A stretch of 64,000 nucleotides of DNA from Apricaphanius iberus (taxonomy: Eukaryota; Chordata; Actinopteri; Cyprinodontiformes; Aphaniidae): NCBI GenBank assembly GCA_028564705.1, contig JAPXFQ010001710.1, positions 558,001-622,000 on the forward strand, written 5' to 3'. The translations under genes were made by a program, and so were the position numbers. How positions within the stretch are numbered: the first letter of the stretch is position 1; every line of letters starts with the position of its first letter. Below are positions 20,354 through 33,296 of the stretch, in pieces. The notes beneath the pieces are model-generated. The model had not been told where the DNA came from, ran no database searches, and saw only the letters and a program-made list of their open reading frames with translations.

Positions 20354-23300
20354 ACGCATCTTGTCTCTAAAAGGCTGAAAGACGAAGAGATGGAACTGGA
20401 ACAGAATTCTAGCTAACGAAATATTTCCAGAGGACTGATCAAAAATTATCAATAAGAGCCCAAGAAGATAGCCATATGGTGGAGAGATAAACATTATCAA
20501 CCATAATATAGTTTTAGAAGTCAGTAATGAACAATCAAAAACAGTTTCATCAAGTGTGTGTAGAGGCATGTGCCAGCTCAATGTGGACCATGGATCATAA
20601 CTTTGGTCACCTTTTATAGAAAAACGTATATTTATATTATAGTATTATGAGTCTTTTGGGCTTTTTTTTCTGTTTTTATCAATAAAACACATTTTTGTTC
20701 TGAAACATTTTGTAACAGTTTGTCTTTCGTATTTGCAATTTACTCAATGTCTGGGATTTTTAAGAATATGTTCTGTTCTTGCAGTAAGAATTTACATATC
20801 ACATAGTGGGTGCTTTCACATTGGACTCGAGTCCGTATTTGTACCGTATTTGGTCAAAATCGACTTATTTCGTACCATGTAAACACAGCTTGGACCGGTC
20901 CAGGATACGGCCCCAGAGACCTGCCTTGAAGGTAGTATCTGAGTCCAGGTACGAGTGGATACGGATTATGTGAACACAAGCCATACTATGGCCGCATCAA
21001 AGACAATAGACACGCTCTACACGGAAGTGACTACACCAACGACTGAAGTTGTTGAAAAGCCATGCAACCATAAAGAGATCAAAACAACGCTGTTCAAGCA
21101 TCACACCAGGTTACAAAGCGGTGGGTTTACTACAACACTCACCCTGTAGATGGCTTCAGGTAGCAGTTGACTAGTAGACCAATTTGTTTACATTCTTGGA
21201 TGTCGCTCATTTTATGACATCGGTACTTCTCACTCCCTTGTTTGTTGGATAGCTACAGAATTATTTTTCTACCGCCACCGGCTGTTTTGGTGTAGTCCAT
21301 CATGTAAATCACTGGACTCCAGTATAGGCTGAGATCCGCACTATATGAACAGAAAAAATGTGTATGTTTCTCTGACAGTTTTCTGGCACGGCCACACGTA
21401 AAAAAAAGACTTTCGCTATACGTGATAGTTTGAGTAAACAAATGCAAATAACTGCAAATGCAAGGGTATGCCTGGCTAATTGCTGTGTTTACACAACAAA
21501 GACAGGAGGAAAATGCATTGACCCCAAATGCAAATGAGTTACAAGAATTAAATTTCTTCGGTAAAATGAGTGCTAAACTTGCAGTTTGTTTGGTAAAAAC
21601 AGCAAAGTTTTTTTGCCTTCAGCTGGTTTGCTGAACATGCAGCTCTCTACAGCAGACTCTTGCTGGCTGGATATTCATCCGACGCAAGTACAGGTTTAAA
21701 GATGGGTAGGAAAATACATTACCGTATAAAAACGGATTAAAAAAAGTATTTGCTATATTTTTGTTTAAATATAACATTTAAAGCAAGTACTGTATTTTTT
21801 AAACTTTTCTAACTTGTTAAAAAAAAGCACATATAGTTTTTTTTTATTCTCCAACTTTAGAGGGTGCTTTGAGTCAATTTCGGACTGCTCGCTGGAAGAG
21901 ATTTTCTATACATGATGGGATCCAACTAGATCCTAACAGGTTACGTACATTGTGGAGAGGGTAGTTGGATTTTCATCCATTTTGAAAATGGTGCTCAGAA
22001 TCTGAGGGCTGACATCTTGACCAATAAAACTGAGATTTTTATGATTTCTGTCCTTCTGTCCAGTTCTACATGGAATGTATTACAGCAAAGAAATTGACTT
22101 AGATCAGATCTGGTCATTCAGACTAAAAAATATAAGTTACTATTTTTTTTTTCTAAATCAGGGTGATTAAACTAGTGGATCCCTGTGTGCATCACAGTCA
22201 CAGTTTTTCGTAGTATATTCATATTTATCTTTTTAATTAACAAAGGGTGGATGTGTTTCACTGGGTTTAGTTCTGTGTACATTTAGCACCTATAACTGAA
22301 TTCTCAGATGACATCCTGTTCTGCTGTGAAGATAATAAAGATAAAGACCTACCATCATTTACCAGACACTTTCGATATTTTGATGTGAGAGGGGAAATTA
22401 CACAGAAACAGAATAGAGAGTGATACTATTGCTGCAAAAGCCACAAACAAGCAGGGTTAATCTGCTTGAAAACATGTAACCTATTAGGAGGAGATGTTGG
22501 TTTATGATCCTTCCAGTAGATAAGGTTTCATGTATGTCTTTGACTGCACGATAAATATGCTCTAATTCATTTTTTTCCTTCTTTAAATAGTTGAGATATT
22601 GAATATAGGGGTTTTTTTGTCTTCAAAAGAGATCTGTACATGTTATTAGCATATGCATGTTTAATATGTTCTAAAGTTTGATCCCTCAACTGTTTTTTTT
22701 ATATTATATACTACTAACAGATGACATACTCTCTTTGCTGACATGTTAAAATCAGTGGCAAATTATGTAGCACCACTTCCGGTTTCCTTTGCAGCACTTT
22801 TACACAATGTTAGACATTGTTCTCTCTGTTAGGTTGCTTTCCTCTTACAGTCTATTTCCACTGCTTATATATTTGACAGAATCTACCTGGAAAAAAGCTA
22901 CAAGTAAACCCCAATGTTACTATTTCCAAATTTTTAGGATCGGTGTGACATAATCTACCTGTTGAATTGTCTTTTCAATTAAAAAAACAACTACCAAAAT
23001 GGCATTGCTACTGGTTGACTAGATGATATAACGTGAGTTAGAATAATGTGGTTTAGGAAATTTATTTATTATAACTTTAATGCATTGACACTTAAGGATA
23101 TCCGTGGAACACAGGAGAGTATGTTGAGTTACTCTATAAAATCTGTCCTGTTTCAGAAAAACATTCGTTCAGCAAAAATTATTCAGAAAAGTTGTGATTA
23201 AACTCTAATTTAGTCTCAAGAAGTTATGTAAATTTATAGCCAACATAAGTTAAAATAGTAGGTTGTTTAAGTCTGGGTCTCCCTGCTTAAGCTTTTGTCC

Positions 23301-24300
23301 CCCGTGACCCGACCCAGCGAATTAGAGTAATCAAAGTTAAAGTAAAGTGTAAAATGTTAATTCAACTATGAGAAGTTTGAATATTTTTTACTCGTGAGTG
23401 CCCCCTCAGGCCAGAGGCATAGCTGCAGCCTGAATTGTGAGCCTGTGCATGATGCAGATATGCTGTTTGTGCTCACTCCCATAACAAGCATAAAGAACAG
23501 CAGAGTCAGTCCCGTCCTGGACAATTAACAGATCAGCAGCATGTAAGAAATGTTACAGTGGTATAAGTTTAGATGAGGTTAGGGCTGGAGTTTTGCTGGT
23601 GCTAAAGCTGCTCTCTTCTCTACTGAAGGCATCCTTCAGTTACCTCTTGCTCCGCAGTTGTTTATGATGGAGTTAGCGAATGCTAAATCTGAGTTTGATT
23701 CCGCATGACGGCATTACACAGGCTGCCCTGGAAAGCAGTCGGGAAATCTGCTTTTTCGACCTGAACACTTGCTATTTAAATGAATTTACAGACCCATAGA
23801 GGCAACCACAGTGACAAGGCCAGGGCTCATTTGTTTGACAAGGGCATTGTATGGGAAGAGCATGTCTGAGGAAGAAATTCTAAATGTTTACATTTTTATT
23901 CATGGTTAAACTAATATATAGTCCCTTTAAGGCCGTCAAGGCTACATTTTTACTCACAGAAACTGAACCAAACCTTTTGTGGAGGAGTAAAGAGGTGACA
24001 CAGGAATTTTTTTTGTAGACAATTTTTTTTCTCATTTCAATTTAAGAACAGGGGTCTACAAAAAAAACACACAAAAAAACAAAGTTAAAGCCTATCTGTA
24101 AATCCCATTTTATTTCACATCCTCTAGTCTGGTAGGTCATATAATTCTTTTTAGAAATTAAATGTTAAGAAACCTAGATCTACAATTCTACTTGTGCGAC
24201 ATAAGTTTTAGGAATGGATTGTATTTTTATTCTTCCCAGAAATGTATTTGTTCTGGGAAGAATGATTTTGAAGATATCTGATTTATTCTTCGTTCAAATT
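20354..24300. other. Long stretch without genes
   Basis: No exon, RNA gene or classifiable transposon seen. AATAAA at 20681-20686 may be the poly(A) signal of the piggyBac relic. About 20815-21460 (starting GTGCTTTCACATTGGACTCG) is richer in CpG and reads like a non-autonomous DNA element, but matching ends were not found. About 23395-23800 also looks repeat-like without identifiable ends. Confidence 0.5.
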
Positions 24301-24480
24301 GCGGCCAGGGGTCTTTCTGCATTGAGTTAGCATGTGCTCCCTGAGCACACGTGGGTTTCCTCAGGGTATTCTTGCTTCCTCCAAAAGTCCAAAAACATGA
24401 CAGTTAGGTTAGTCTCCTTAAATTGCCCTTAGGTGTGAATGTGTTTTGGTAGTTTGTCCTGTAATGGACTGAAGATAGGG
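24301..24480 (+). mobile_element. Degraded SINE fragment
   Basis: GGGGTCTTTCTGCATTGAGTT, a CTTCCTCCAAAAGTCC stretch and TTAGGTGTGAATGTG follow the same order as in the SINE at 33297-33655, with several changes. The tRNA-like head and the tail are missing. Confidence 0.6.
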
Positions 24481-25289
24481 CTGGGAAATATGACCTACAA
24501 TCAATATCGCAGTATATTGAGCTGTTCACCTCGATAACGTTAAGTGAACAATAACAACAACAAACCCCCCCGTCCCTTTCTCTATTCAAGGTCTGGTACC
24601 AGCCTAATTTACATAACGATGGGTTCTTGCTATTGTTCGGCTTCAACCAGCCTTCTAATTCAGGATTTGTTTAAGAATCCTTTGTGTATTTTATTAGAGT
24701 CCAGTTTAGACTCAGAGAAGTGAACACACACCAGATGAGGAAGTGACTGGGGCAGTGAGTGAACAGGTGCTTTTAGTGTGCAGTCGTTTATTTTAGACAT
24801 AAAACATTTTGCATTTACATCGGAAAAAAGGTAGGATCAGCCGGCGGCAGCTTCAAGCGTATGTTGTGTATCAACATTCTGGATTCAGCAGTGCTAATAT
24901 CTGCTCCGACCAAGCAGGACCTGAGCAGGGTTAGCTGCAGCATTCTAAGCTTAGAGCACTCTGGTTCAACTGCCTATCTGCTACTCAGTAAAAGCAGTAA
25001 CAATCATACGTGTTCTAAGTTACAGTATCCAATAACTCCATAAAAAGTCACTACATTTGTCACTAATCCCTTAAAAAAAAAGAAACTGTTAAGGGCAAAA
25101 TGACATCTAGAACAGTCATATATTTCGGTATCTGTAAATTTTCAGTACTCTCAATATTTTTTCCTCCAAATGTGACGAGTCGTGTTTTAACCAAAGGGTT
25201 CTATTTTGTTCCCATCTGAACACATGGCCTTCTCCTAAGGATTGCTACGTTGTAATGGATTAAAATCCTGCAATCTCCCTGCCGGGGCC
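24481..25289. other. No gene seen
   Basis: AT-rich DNA. No coding or repeat signal that I can name. Confidence 0.5.
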
Positions 25290-25800
25290 AGCATATGTCC
25301 AGACCTGTCTAAAGTTTGCCAGAGACCATCTGGAATATCCAGACTAAGACTGGGAGAAAGTTGTGTGGTCAGATTAGACCAAAATACAACTCTCTGGTAA
25401 AAACGCCACTTGACATATTTGGAGGGGAAAGAATCCTGAGTTGTATCCCAAGAACCCCATACCCACTGCTAGCATGGGATTGGAAAAATTATGCTATGGG
25501 GCTGTTTTTCTTCCAAGGGGGACAGGACGACTAATCTGTATTAAGTGTGAACAGGGCCATGTATTGTGAACCGTTTTTCATCGGTGAGAGCATTGAAGAT
25601 GAAATGTTGCTAGATTGTCCAGCATGACACTGATCACAAACACACTGCGTCTCAAGGTTCTAAAATAACCTAGCCAACCTAGCCAACAGAGAATCTGTGG
25701 CGGCATTTGAAACTCAGTTTTGCTGGTGGTTGCCAAATACTTTTTTGCCTTGCTCTACCATTTTATTATTAGTTGTGAACGTTCAATTTCACTATACACT
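25290..25800 (+). pseudogene. Tc1-like transposase fragment
   Basis: Across stops and frameshifts the plus strand reads CLKFARDHLEYPD, then WEKVVWSD with TKIQLSGKN, then a segment equivalent to the usual glycine-rich SIMLWGCF block (25480-25530). These are in the order found in Tc1 transposases. About 25690-25780 corresponds to the far 3' part. The DNA-binding N-terminus and the inverted ends were not found. Inactive. Confidence 0.65.
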
Positions 25801-26985
25801 ATTTAAATGGTATCAACTTATGAATGAACTTATGAATGACAGCTACTTAGAGGTTTTGGTACCGTTTAGCGGTATTCCAAAATATACAGCCCTCTTTAAT
25901 GGTAATTCCACAGTACTACAGGCAGCACAATGCATATTTCATATTTGAAAAAAAAAAAAGTGAAATCTATACATTTTGTACACACATTGTTAGAGTGGAC
26001 GGTTGGGGAGGATTTTCTTTCTCCAGTTTTAATTTGGCAAGAGGCAGGGTGTACCATATATATGTCACCTTTAAATCGCATGTGAAAAACAAAGATGAAA
26101 AGACTCTTATACAGTGACCTTTTCTTTACGACCTCATAGTGCCTACATAAAAAGTATGCAGAATATGAGTTTGAAACAAGGCAATGCTCTGTTGCCTAAC
26201 CTTCTGGCAACCTCACAATGCTTGACAGAAGCAATTGAATACATTCTAGCTTACATTTCCTCATGGAGTCATGAAAAAAATGTCTATAGTTATTTTCCTG
26301 AACCAATCTGTTAGCTGACCTTTCAGGATATTTAAATGGAAATCTAGAAACATATTCCTTCACTGTATCCCAATTTGTCAAGGTGCTACTCCTAAGACAA
26401 AATGTTAATATAGTCATTTTTCATAGGCAGAGCCTCAGTGCAGGAGCACATAAAATCAAGGTTCCTATTCTTCAGGGCAACTTCTTCCTCTCACTTCCAT
26501 CAGAGATGTAGGATCAGGTTTCAGATTATTTGCCCTTGAATTGTAGAAAAAAAGTCCAACACTCATCCGTTATCTGCTTCATCAGATCTGTGGTACCAAC
26601 AGAACAAACAGGATGGTTCACTCAAAAGCCTAATAGAAACTGAGCCAACATGACCCCATGGTAGCATCCACAGGCTCCCTACTGTTTGCACAGTGGCATG
26701 GCAGTAGAGATGTTATGCTCTGCTTGATCATCCCATGGGAATCAAAGAGCCAACAGGAAGATATGTGTGCCAATTCCTCTAAGTGTAAAGAATGATGCAG
26801 GATATTGACTTTTATACTTTTTGAAATAGGATTTGTTTCATATATTTGTATGCATTTATTTTTTTTTTTTTTTTTTGTTATTCAGATACTGGTTCCAGAT
26901 GTTTTTTCTTGTACTTTTTTGATTTTCTCTTTTCTGCCCCTGCTGTCATGTGAGTAACACCTTTGTTAGGTTCGTTTGTAGCCCT
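25801..26985. other. No gene seen
   Basis: AT-rich DNA. A T-run of about 17 lies at 26859-26876. Open frames at 25899-26117 and 26114-26314 have no protein-like motifs. Confidence 0.5.
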
Positions 26986-26989
26986 CTTA

Positions 26990-27345
26990 GTTCTTTGGTT
27001 CCATGGTAAATGATAGCCAAACTGTCACAATGAGTTATTTTCCTTGTCATTGTCTTTCCCTTCATTCTTGATTGTCTCCAGCTGTCCCAAGTCTTCCTGA
27101 TTGTCTGCCTGAGTACCTCCCTTGTGTATTTAAACCCCTGTGTTTTTCCTGTCCTTTATCGGATCCAGTTGTCTTTTGTCGTCATTCTTAACGTCGTCCA
27201 TCGTCACCATCTCAGCAATCTACATTCATCATCCTACTAGTTCCAGTGAGTTCTCCTGAGTTGTCATTAAATATAAGTTTTTTTTAAGCTCATCACACCT
27301 CTATGAATTTTGTCCTCTATACGAACAATGACACAAACATCTGTT
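26990..27345 (+). mobile_element. LTR-like remnant
   Basis: The pyrimidine-rich sequence with CAGCTGTCCCAAGTC, GTATTTAAACCCCTGTG (TATA-like, 27127-27143) and a clustered CATCGTC region resembles fish Ty3-type LTRs. An ATTAAA-type signal follows at 27267. No matching second LTR or internal region was found, so it may be a solo LTR. Confidence is limited. Confidence 0.4.
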
Positions 27346-29225
27346 GATACAGTGATAATAAAATGTTACATATGTTGTGACTTTACGAAGGCTTGGTTTA
27401 ACACCCTCTTGTTCCTTTTTGTGCCATTTTTTCCTCTTGATTTGTACTGTAAATAATCACTTGAAACATGCCTATATTTCATGTAAGCAATTTATGGACT
27501 GTTTCTTATACCAAACATTAAATTGAATTGCACTGATGAGGTAGTCCAGTCCTTGATGAAAGTCTGATTTTCTTCTTGTAAAATTATTCTGACTCAGTTA
27601 AACAGCAGATGTCTAAGTAATAATAAATAAAAAAACCTGAGATGATTTTGCATTGTTAGTCACTTTTAGTTGTACTGACTCTAGACATTGCTTTCATTTA
27701 CTAAAAAATATATTTGACATGATACAACAAGCTCCAATTGGTGTAGCTTTGACTCCTTTTAGATTTTTTTGAGAAATCAGCAGTAAAATGCGTTTATCCT
27801 CTTGTTTATGATGGCTATGTCATTTATTCCCTTGTTTTCATTAGAAACAAGTTCTAGATTTTTTTTTAGAAGTCTTAGTCTAAGTAGCCAATACTTTCTT
27901 GGAAGGAACTACAGTTGATTCAGATATTATTCATATCCTTGAGGTTTAAAGGTATTGTCATCCAACCCAACCAAGAAGTTTGTTTCTAGTAAAAGAGAAG
28001 CATATCACAAATGGTATATATAAAAATTTGTAAATGAGCATCACATTTGAAAAACCCCATTTATGTATTTTTATTTACATTTAATTTACAGTTCTAAATA
28101 CAAAAAACATTTATAAGCATTACAGCATTAAAATCATTATTATATATTTTTTTCTTCTTTCTACTGGTATTTTGAATTATCTTTGCTCATCTTTGCTCAT
28201 TCATGATGATTCAAGCTTTCTGTGGTATAAAAGCTGAAAGATGGCCAATAGTTACAGCCACTAATGACTGACAGTAACAGTAACTATCCACCCCTTTAGC
28301 ATAAAGCACTTTATGGCTTTGTGTCTTTTACGCAGACATTCATCACTTAAATAGGTCCTTAGATTTTATCAGCGGTAATTGATTGAGGGTCCTAAATGTA
28401 TAACTATGCTAGCTGATTCCCTTCTAGCTTAGAGTAGGGAGGGATAAAAGCAGAACCTGATGCAAAACATTGGCACAGAGCTCGAGACGATGCTCATCTG
28501 TGGAAGTTGTGCTCTGAAGCACATGATTACACCTGGATTCAGCTGTATCCTTGCCGGGACTGGGAATACAGCATTTTCCCTACTCTTCACACTTACAGGA
28601 ACTTCTCAGTACTCTATCTTCATGCAACCCACACACTGACAACCGCATCGGCTTTACTCTCAAACATAAGTCACCCAGTGCTGCCATTAGATAAGGGACT
28701 GCAGTCAGCCCATTTTTCTTGCTTCTAACATCTATGGGAGAATACTGTATATACAAGGAGGAGTTTCAGTTAAAGCTGCAAAGTAAGACACCGTGGCCAA
28801 GAAATGCAAGTAAGACTCATTAAGCTTATGTCATGTGCAGAGGTCATTCTACAGTTTTTTTTTTTTGGTTGTCTGTTCATAATCAATTTTGTACCCATCG
28901 GTTTTTAAAATGATAACAATGGCATTTTAGTATTTAATTTTCGTTCATTTTAGATAATAAATAGAAACAATCAGAACAGAGAATCCACATTTCCCATCAC
29001 ACATAGATCAGACGAATAGGCTAAATGTATTAATTATGAACATTTTACCTGCTGTGGCTTGAACACTACTCATGGAACTGTACTGTGCCCCTGCTTGTGT
29101 GTAATGGAGGCTTAATCCACAGATACTAAAATCATCAGTGCCACTCCAGACAAAGTTATGAAATTCTTTTTTTTTATCTGTTTTGTCCACTTATGTGATC
29201 AGAATTCAGCTAGAAACTCTGAACA
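27346..29225. other. No gene seen
   Basis: AT-rich DNA without coding signal. GGATAAAAGCAGAACCTG near 28442 looks like a TATA region and the following 280 bases are less AT-rich, possibly another LTR remnant, but nothing confirms it. A short direct repeat (ATCTTTGCTC twice) lies at about 28180-28201. Confidence 0.4.
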
Positions 29226-29231
29226 AGGCCT

Positions 29232-29660
29232 TTGCTGATCGTTTCAGCAGGAGGCAACCTCACAGCATGCACTCCTTCTGCATCAGTGGTTAAGCTGCAG
29301 CGATCTGTCACTGCCAGTGTCATGGAAATCTGGGTGTCTGAGAGGCCTTGGATGAGAGAAAAAAAACAAAAGTGTCAGCCATATTCGTACATAGTTTATT
29401 CTACGTGCATGGGAGGGTCTCCTAGTGAGAACCCCCCAAAACTTCAGACAAATGTATGAGTTTATATACCGTTAGCCACACCCTAAGAATCAGCTTCTGT
29501 CCGATCATTACATCTTACAGTTATGATAGGATAACCACAAGACCAATCACAGAACAACATGGAATAGGTCAACACAGGATGTGTCATCAGTAGTCAGCAG
29601 TTTTCTGTCACAGCCGGTCTGTGTCAGTGTCACAGATGCACTCCATGCCTCTCTAACTCT
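29232..29660. repeat. Dispersed repeat related to 33120-33260
   Basis: CATCAGTGGTTAAGCTGCAGCGATCTGTCA near 29280 recurs near 33150 with few changes. The part with CACTCCATGCCTCTCTAACTC (about 29640) resembles 33215-33240. The family is unknown. No coding signal. Confidence 0.45.
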
Positions 29661-29883
29661 TCAATGTGCTGTCCGAGTCTGTGATGATGCTCAGATGCTG
29701 AGAAAACAGCAATGCAGATGAAACTTCACCCACTTCCTAGGTGCGCAGAGAAGGAGAAAACTGATGGATAAATGGCAACTCCTACCAATGCGTTTTCTTT
29801 ATTTTCATGACCATTTACATTGTAGATTCTCACTGAAGGCATCAAGACTTTGAATAAACACATGTGGACTCATGTAGTACTTT

Positions 29884-29985
29884 AAAAAAAAGTGTGAAAT
29901 AACATGGCCTCCAAAGTCACTGGACCTGAACCTAATCGAGATGATTTGGGGTGATCTGAACCGCAGAGTGGAGATAATGTAATTG
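29884..29985 (+). pseudogene. Tc1-like transposase scrap
   Basis: The plus strand reads WPPKSLDLNLIEMIWGDLNR, equivalent to the SPDLNPIE...W block around the catalytic Glu of Tc1-like transposases. Only this block remains. Confidence 0.6.
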
Positions 29986-30879
29986 TATCAGTATTGGTTT
30001 CATAACTGATACCGAGAACCGATTATGAAAATGCTTATTTTCACTTGAAAATTTACTTTTGCTGTCATTTTTTAGTAATATTTATTTTTTTTCCTAATTA
30101 ACCAACTTGTTGTAACAAGCAGTGAAGAAAATAAAATCTGTCTTCCAATTTATTGCATTTTTAGGTGTGGTACATTGCCAATGGTACTCTGTATCGGCAA
30201 GTAGTCAGACCTAAGTGTCTGTATTGTATCGGTTTGAAAAATGTGGTATCCCTAGTGCCTTTTCCTCACAACGTTTATGCAAATCAGTACTGTTTGGTTC
30301 GGTATTGGATCGGTATCAGCAGATTATGAACGACAGATATCTGTATCGGATAAAAGAAAGGTGTTTCTAATTATAACAGCCATGTCAAGCACAAGGCCTG
30401 CGTGCCACTGGCTCACAACTCAATTATAAATGCCCCAGTAGATAATTTCCTCTATCTATTTTTTATGGCCTGCCAGTAGATTATGTAGTGCTCAAATACG
30501 AGCATAAAAAAACATGACCTCCTTGGCGGAGGTAAAAATGTTTCATATTCATACCAGGGTCATCTTTTTCGTAAAGGCTACAGGAATTGTGTGTTGGCAA
30601 TAGAAACATTAAAACACAACAAAGAAGTTTCTTTCACAACTAAAGTGCAAAATATTTGCTTCATCAAAGTAATTAAGAAAAAAATAAAATATTACAAAAA
30701 ACTTTGGATGAAAGCTCACAATTTCAGGAAAAAAGTTACACGACTTTCATATGGAGTAAGTCTTTTTTCTGTTCATGTACATGGCTGAGCTAGCACAATT
30801 ATATCCTGGAAACCAAACCTTTATGTTCTCGTCATTTAATTATGATGGAAGGTAATACATTTCGTACGTAAATCGATAT

Positions 30880-31070
30880 CTATTTGGCACATTTCACGTC
30901 TCAATTAATCTATTAAATTGTGCAATGGCAAACCTCGAATAATTTTTTCTTCCTGTTCATAGTTTTACAGTTTATTTTGGTGCATCACATAAAAATCTCA
31001 ATAAAATGCATTGAATTTTGGAATTCTAGCAAAAGGAATTTGAAGGGGTATGAATATTTTTGCAAGTAAA
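30880..31070 (+). mobile_element. Tc1-like 3' terminal fragment
   Basis: The sequence AATAAAATGCATTGAATTTTG followed by GGGGTATGAATATTTTTGCAAG is typical of the terminal region of fish Tc1-like elements. The adjacent coding part is missing. Confidence 0.5.
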
Positions 31071-31181
31071 TGTTAACACCCTAAAAATAGCTTATTTCAC
31101 AGTCGGGTGTATATTTTACTTTGACAAATTAACTATTGTTTTGTCTTTACCTGGCACAGGGATTTCCTTTGAAAGCTGCAG

Positions 31182-31206
31182 TTATTTTATATATATATAT
31201 ATATAT
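31182..31206. repeat. AT dinucleotide microsatellite
   Basis: About 12 AT units in a row, 250 bp upstream of the cyrib-like exon. Confidence 0.85.
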
Positions 31207-31457
31207 TCCTGGGCTGTATCATTTTAAAATGCAAAACCTAAAGTCCTTTCCGGTGCATGCTCAGCCCACAAAGCAAAAAAACCCAACATAAGTTTCCCTT
31301 GAAATTTCAAGCAATTTATCCAAGCAAATTCAGCAGAAACATATACTTCTATTATTTTTAAAATGTTAGTCTCACCTAAATCTTTAATTGGCATGTTGGT
31401 AGAAATGCAACAGAATGAGTTTTTAAAGAGCCTTTTGTCTGTGCCCCTTTCCTGCAG

Positions 31458-31563
31458 GCGATCCAGAATCCCAGCGACGAGGCCTTGCAGGATAAGGCGT
31501 GGGCCGCCGTGGTTCCTTTGGTGGGAAAACTGAAGAAGTTTTACCAGTTCTCCCAGAGATTAG
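31458..31563 (+). CDS. cyrib: Internal exon of a cyrib (FAM49B)-like gene
   Basis: The 106-nt exon follows TTTCCTGCAG and ends at TTAG before GTAAGA, an ideal acceptor and donor. It encodes [20 protein letters not shown] then [15 protein letters not shown] and leaves one base for the next codon (phase 1). The [12 protein letters not shown] and FSQRL blocks match CYRIB better than its paralogue CYRIA, as I recall the human sequences. CYRI proteins bind active Rac1 and restrain the Scar/WAVE complex at the leading edge, and this part belongs to the conserved Rac-binding domain. GC content is higher than its surroundings, as expected for a real exon. No upstream or downstream exon was recognised in the window, so introns on both sides would exceed 30 kb or the gene is unusual here. 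Confidence 0.85.
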
Positions 31564-31639
31564 GTAAGAATTAAAACATGTGGTAACTTCATTTATAAAG
31601 GAGGGCAACCATTATAGGTGATCGGACATCATCCATGCC

Positions 31640-32522
31640 CCCTGCGTACCACGCTGTAATGCAGTACACCAGGATACTCTCTATGGTGACCCTGTAGAAG
31701 GTCACCAGTAGCTTCTCCTCCACGTTATTTCTTCTGAGCACCCTCAGGAAGTGGAGACCCTGCTGGGCCTTCTTTACCACCGGCGTGGTGTTTACAGTCC
31801 AGGAGAGGTCGTCGGATAGCTGCACACCCAAGAATCTGAGTGGACGCTTTCCACACAGTCCCCATTTATGTACAGTGGGGCTGGATCCGCTCTGCCCTTT
31901 CTGAAGTCTACTATTGTTTCTTTGGTTTTTGATGTGTTCTGTTTAAGATTATTAACAGAGTACCACAATGTCAGTCTGTTGACTTCATCTCTGTAGGCGG
32001 ACTCATCACCTTTGGAGATGAGCCTGACCACGGTGGTATCATCCGCATACTTGATGATGGTGTTGGAGAGATGAGTCAGGGAGCAGTCGTATGTGTAGAG
32101 AGTGAAGAGGAGGGGACTAAATACACATCCTTGTGGGGAGCCAGTGCTTAATGTGATGGTGCTGAAGAGGTATGGACCAAGCCGGAAAGAGTCTGGACAA
32201 TCTGACAGGAACTTTTTGATCCATAGGCATATGGGGTAAGAGAGACCCAGATGTAAGAGCTTCTGGACCAGGACCTCCAGGATGATGTGGTTGAATGCAG
32301 AGCTGAAGTCCAGGAAGAGCATCCTGACGTAGCTCCCTCTGTGCTCCAGGTGACTTATTGAGGTGTGAAGAGCTATGATGATAGCGTCCTCCTTGGATTG
32401 GTTTGTTCTATAGGCAAACCGATGTGGGTCCAGGGTGGGAGGCAGACAGGCCCTGATGTACTGTGAGATCAGTCTCTCGAAGCACTTCATGACTACAGGC
32501 GTAAGTGCAACAGGCCTGGTGG
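31640..32522 (-). pseudogene. Rex1-type LINE reverse transcriptase fragment
   Basis: The minus-strand frame 32490-31792 starts with MKCFERLI and shows RMLFLDFSSAFNHI, GSPQGCVFSPLLFTLY and the catalytic block YADDTTVV, then STSKTKE-like NTSKTKETIVDFRKG. A one-base deletion near 31840 moves the frame to 31831-31589, which continues GVQLSDDLSWTVNT and KKAQQGLHFLRVLR. The pattern is that of fish Rex1 (CR1-like) elements. The endonuclease half and the 3' tail are missing. In a copy of the family the frame would be one long ORF. It lies antisense in the intron about 80 bp after the cyrib exon. Confidence 0.85.
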
Positions 32523-33296
32523 GTCATATTGAATGATTTGGGGGGCCAACTTTGGCCCGCCGGCCCAACTTTGGGCTCCCTTGCTCTAAATGCCGGCTTT
32601 CCTTGTTTCTTCAGAGGGACGGAATCTTCCAGTACTTATGTCACGTTCACACCACTCAGCGTGTCCAGGCAGCAGGTCAGCTAGATTACATGCAAAGTCT
32701 ATGGTACCTGCACATCAAATACCAACAGTGCGTCCACGCAGCTGCTGCTCGGACGCGTTGATGGACCATCTGAGCAGCTGTTGCGTGAAGTTGGGAAAAC
32801 TGATCTTTGGGACTGTAGGCGCAGGGCGTCAATCAGTCTTCATCTTTTTACAAAGACAGGAAGTGATCGGTCCTTATTTGGAGGAAGGTATCGGATCACA
32901 TTGGACTTAACTATTTTAATTTAACTTTCTTGTTATGTTAGCAAACGCTAGCCAAACCCGGTTAGGGCAGCTACGGTGGAAGACGTTGTAAATAACTAGC
33001 AACAGAGAAACCCCCGCACACATGCTAACGTTACACACCGATGTAGGCAGAGTGTGAAAGCAGCTTGGTTTTCCTTTTAAAGCATCACCTTTCGTCTGTT
33101 TCAGCTGTTTGATGTTTGGACGCACTGTGAACGCGGAATTACTCTTTTTGCATCAGTGGTTAAGCTACAGTGATCTGTCATCTCCAAACTGTGTTTGGTG
33201 CAGTCACATATGTGCCCATTGCCTCTGTAACTCTACAGTGCACTGTAGAGTGCACTGTCAGCTCCTGGACATCAAGATGAAATGTTCTTATTGGAC
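32523..33296. repeat. Unclassified repeat-like stretch
   Basis: About 32580-32900 is richer in CpG and contains a CGTTCACACCACTCAGCGTG segment like those in non-autonomous DNA elements. A short palindrome CACTGTAGAGTGCACTGT lies near 33241-33258. Part of 33120-33260 is related to 29232-29660. No coding signal. Confidence 0.4.
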
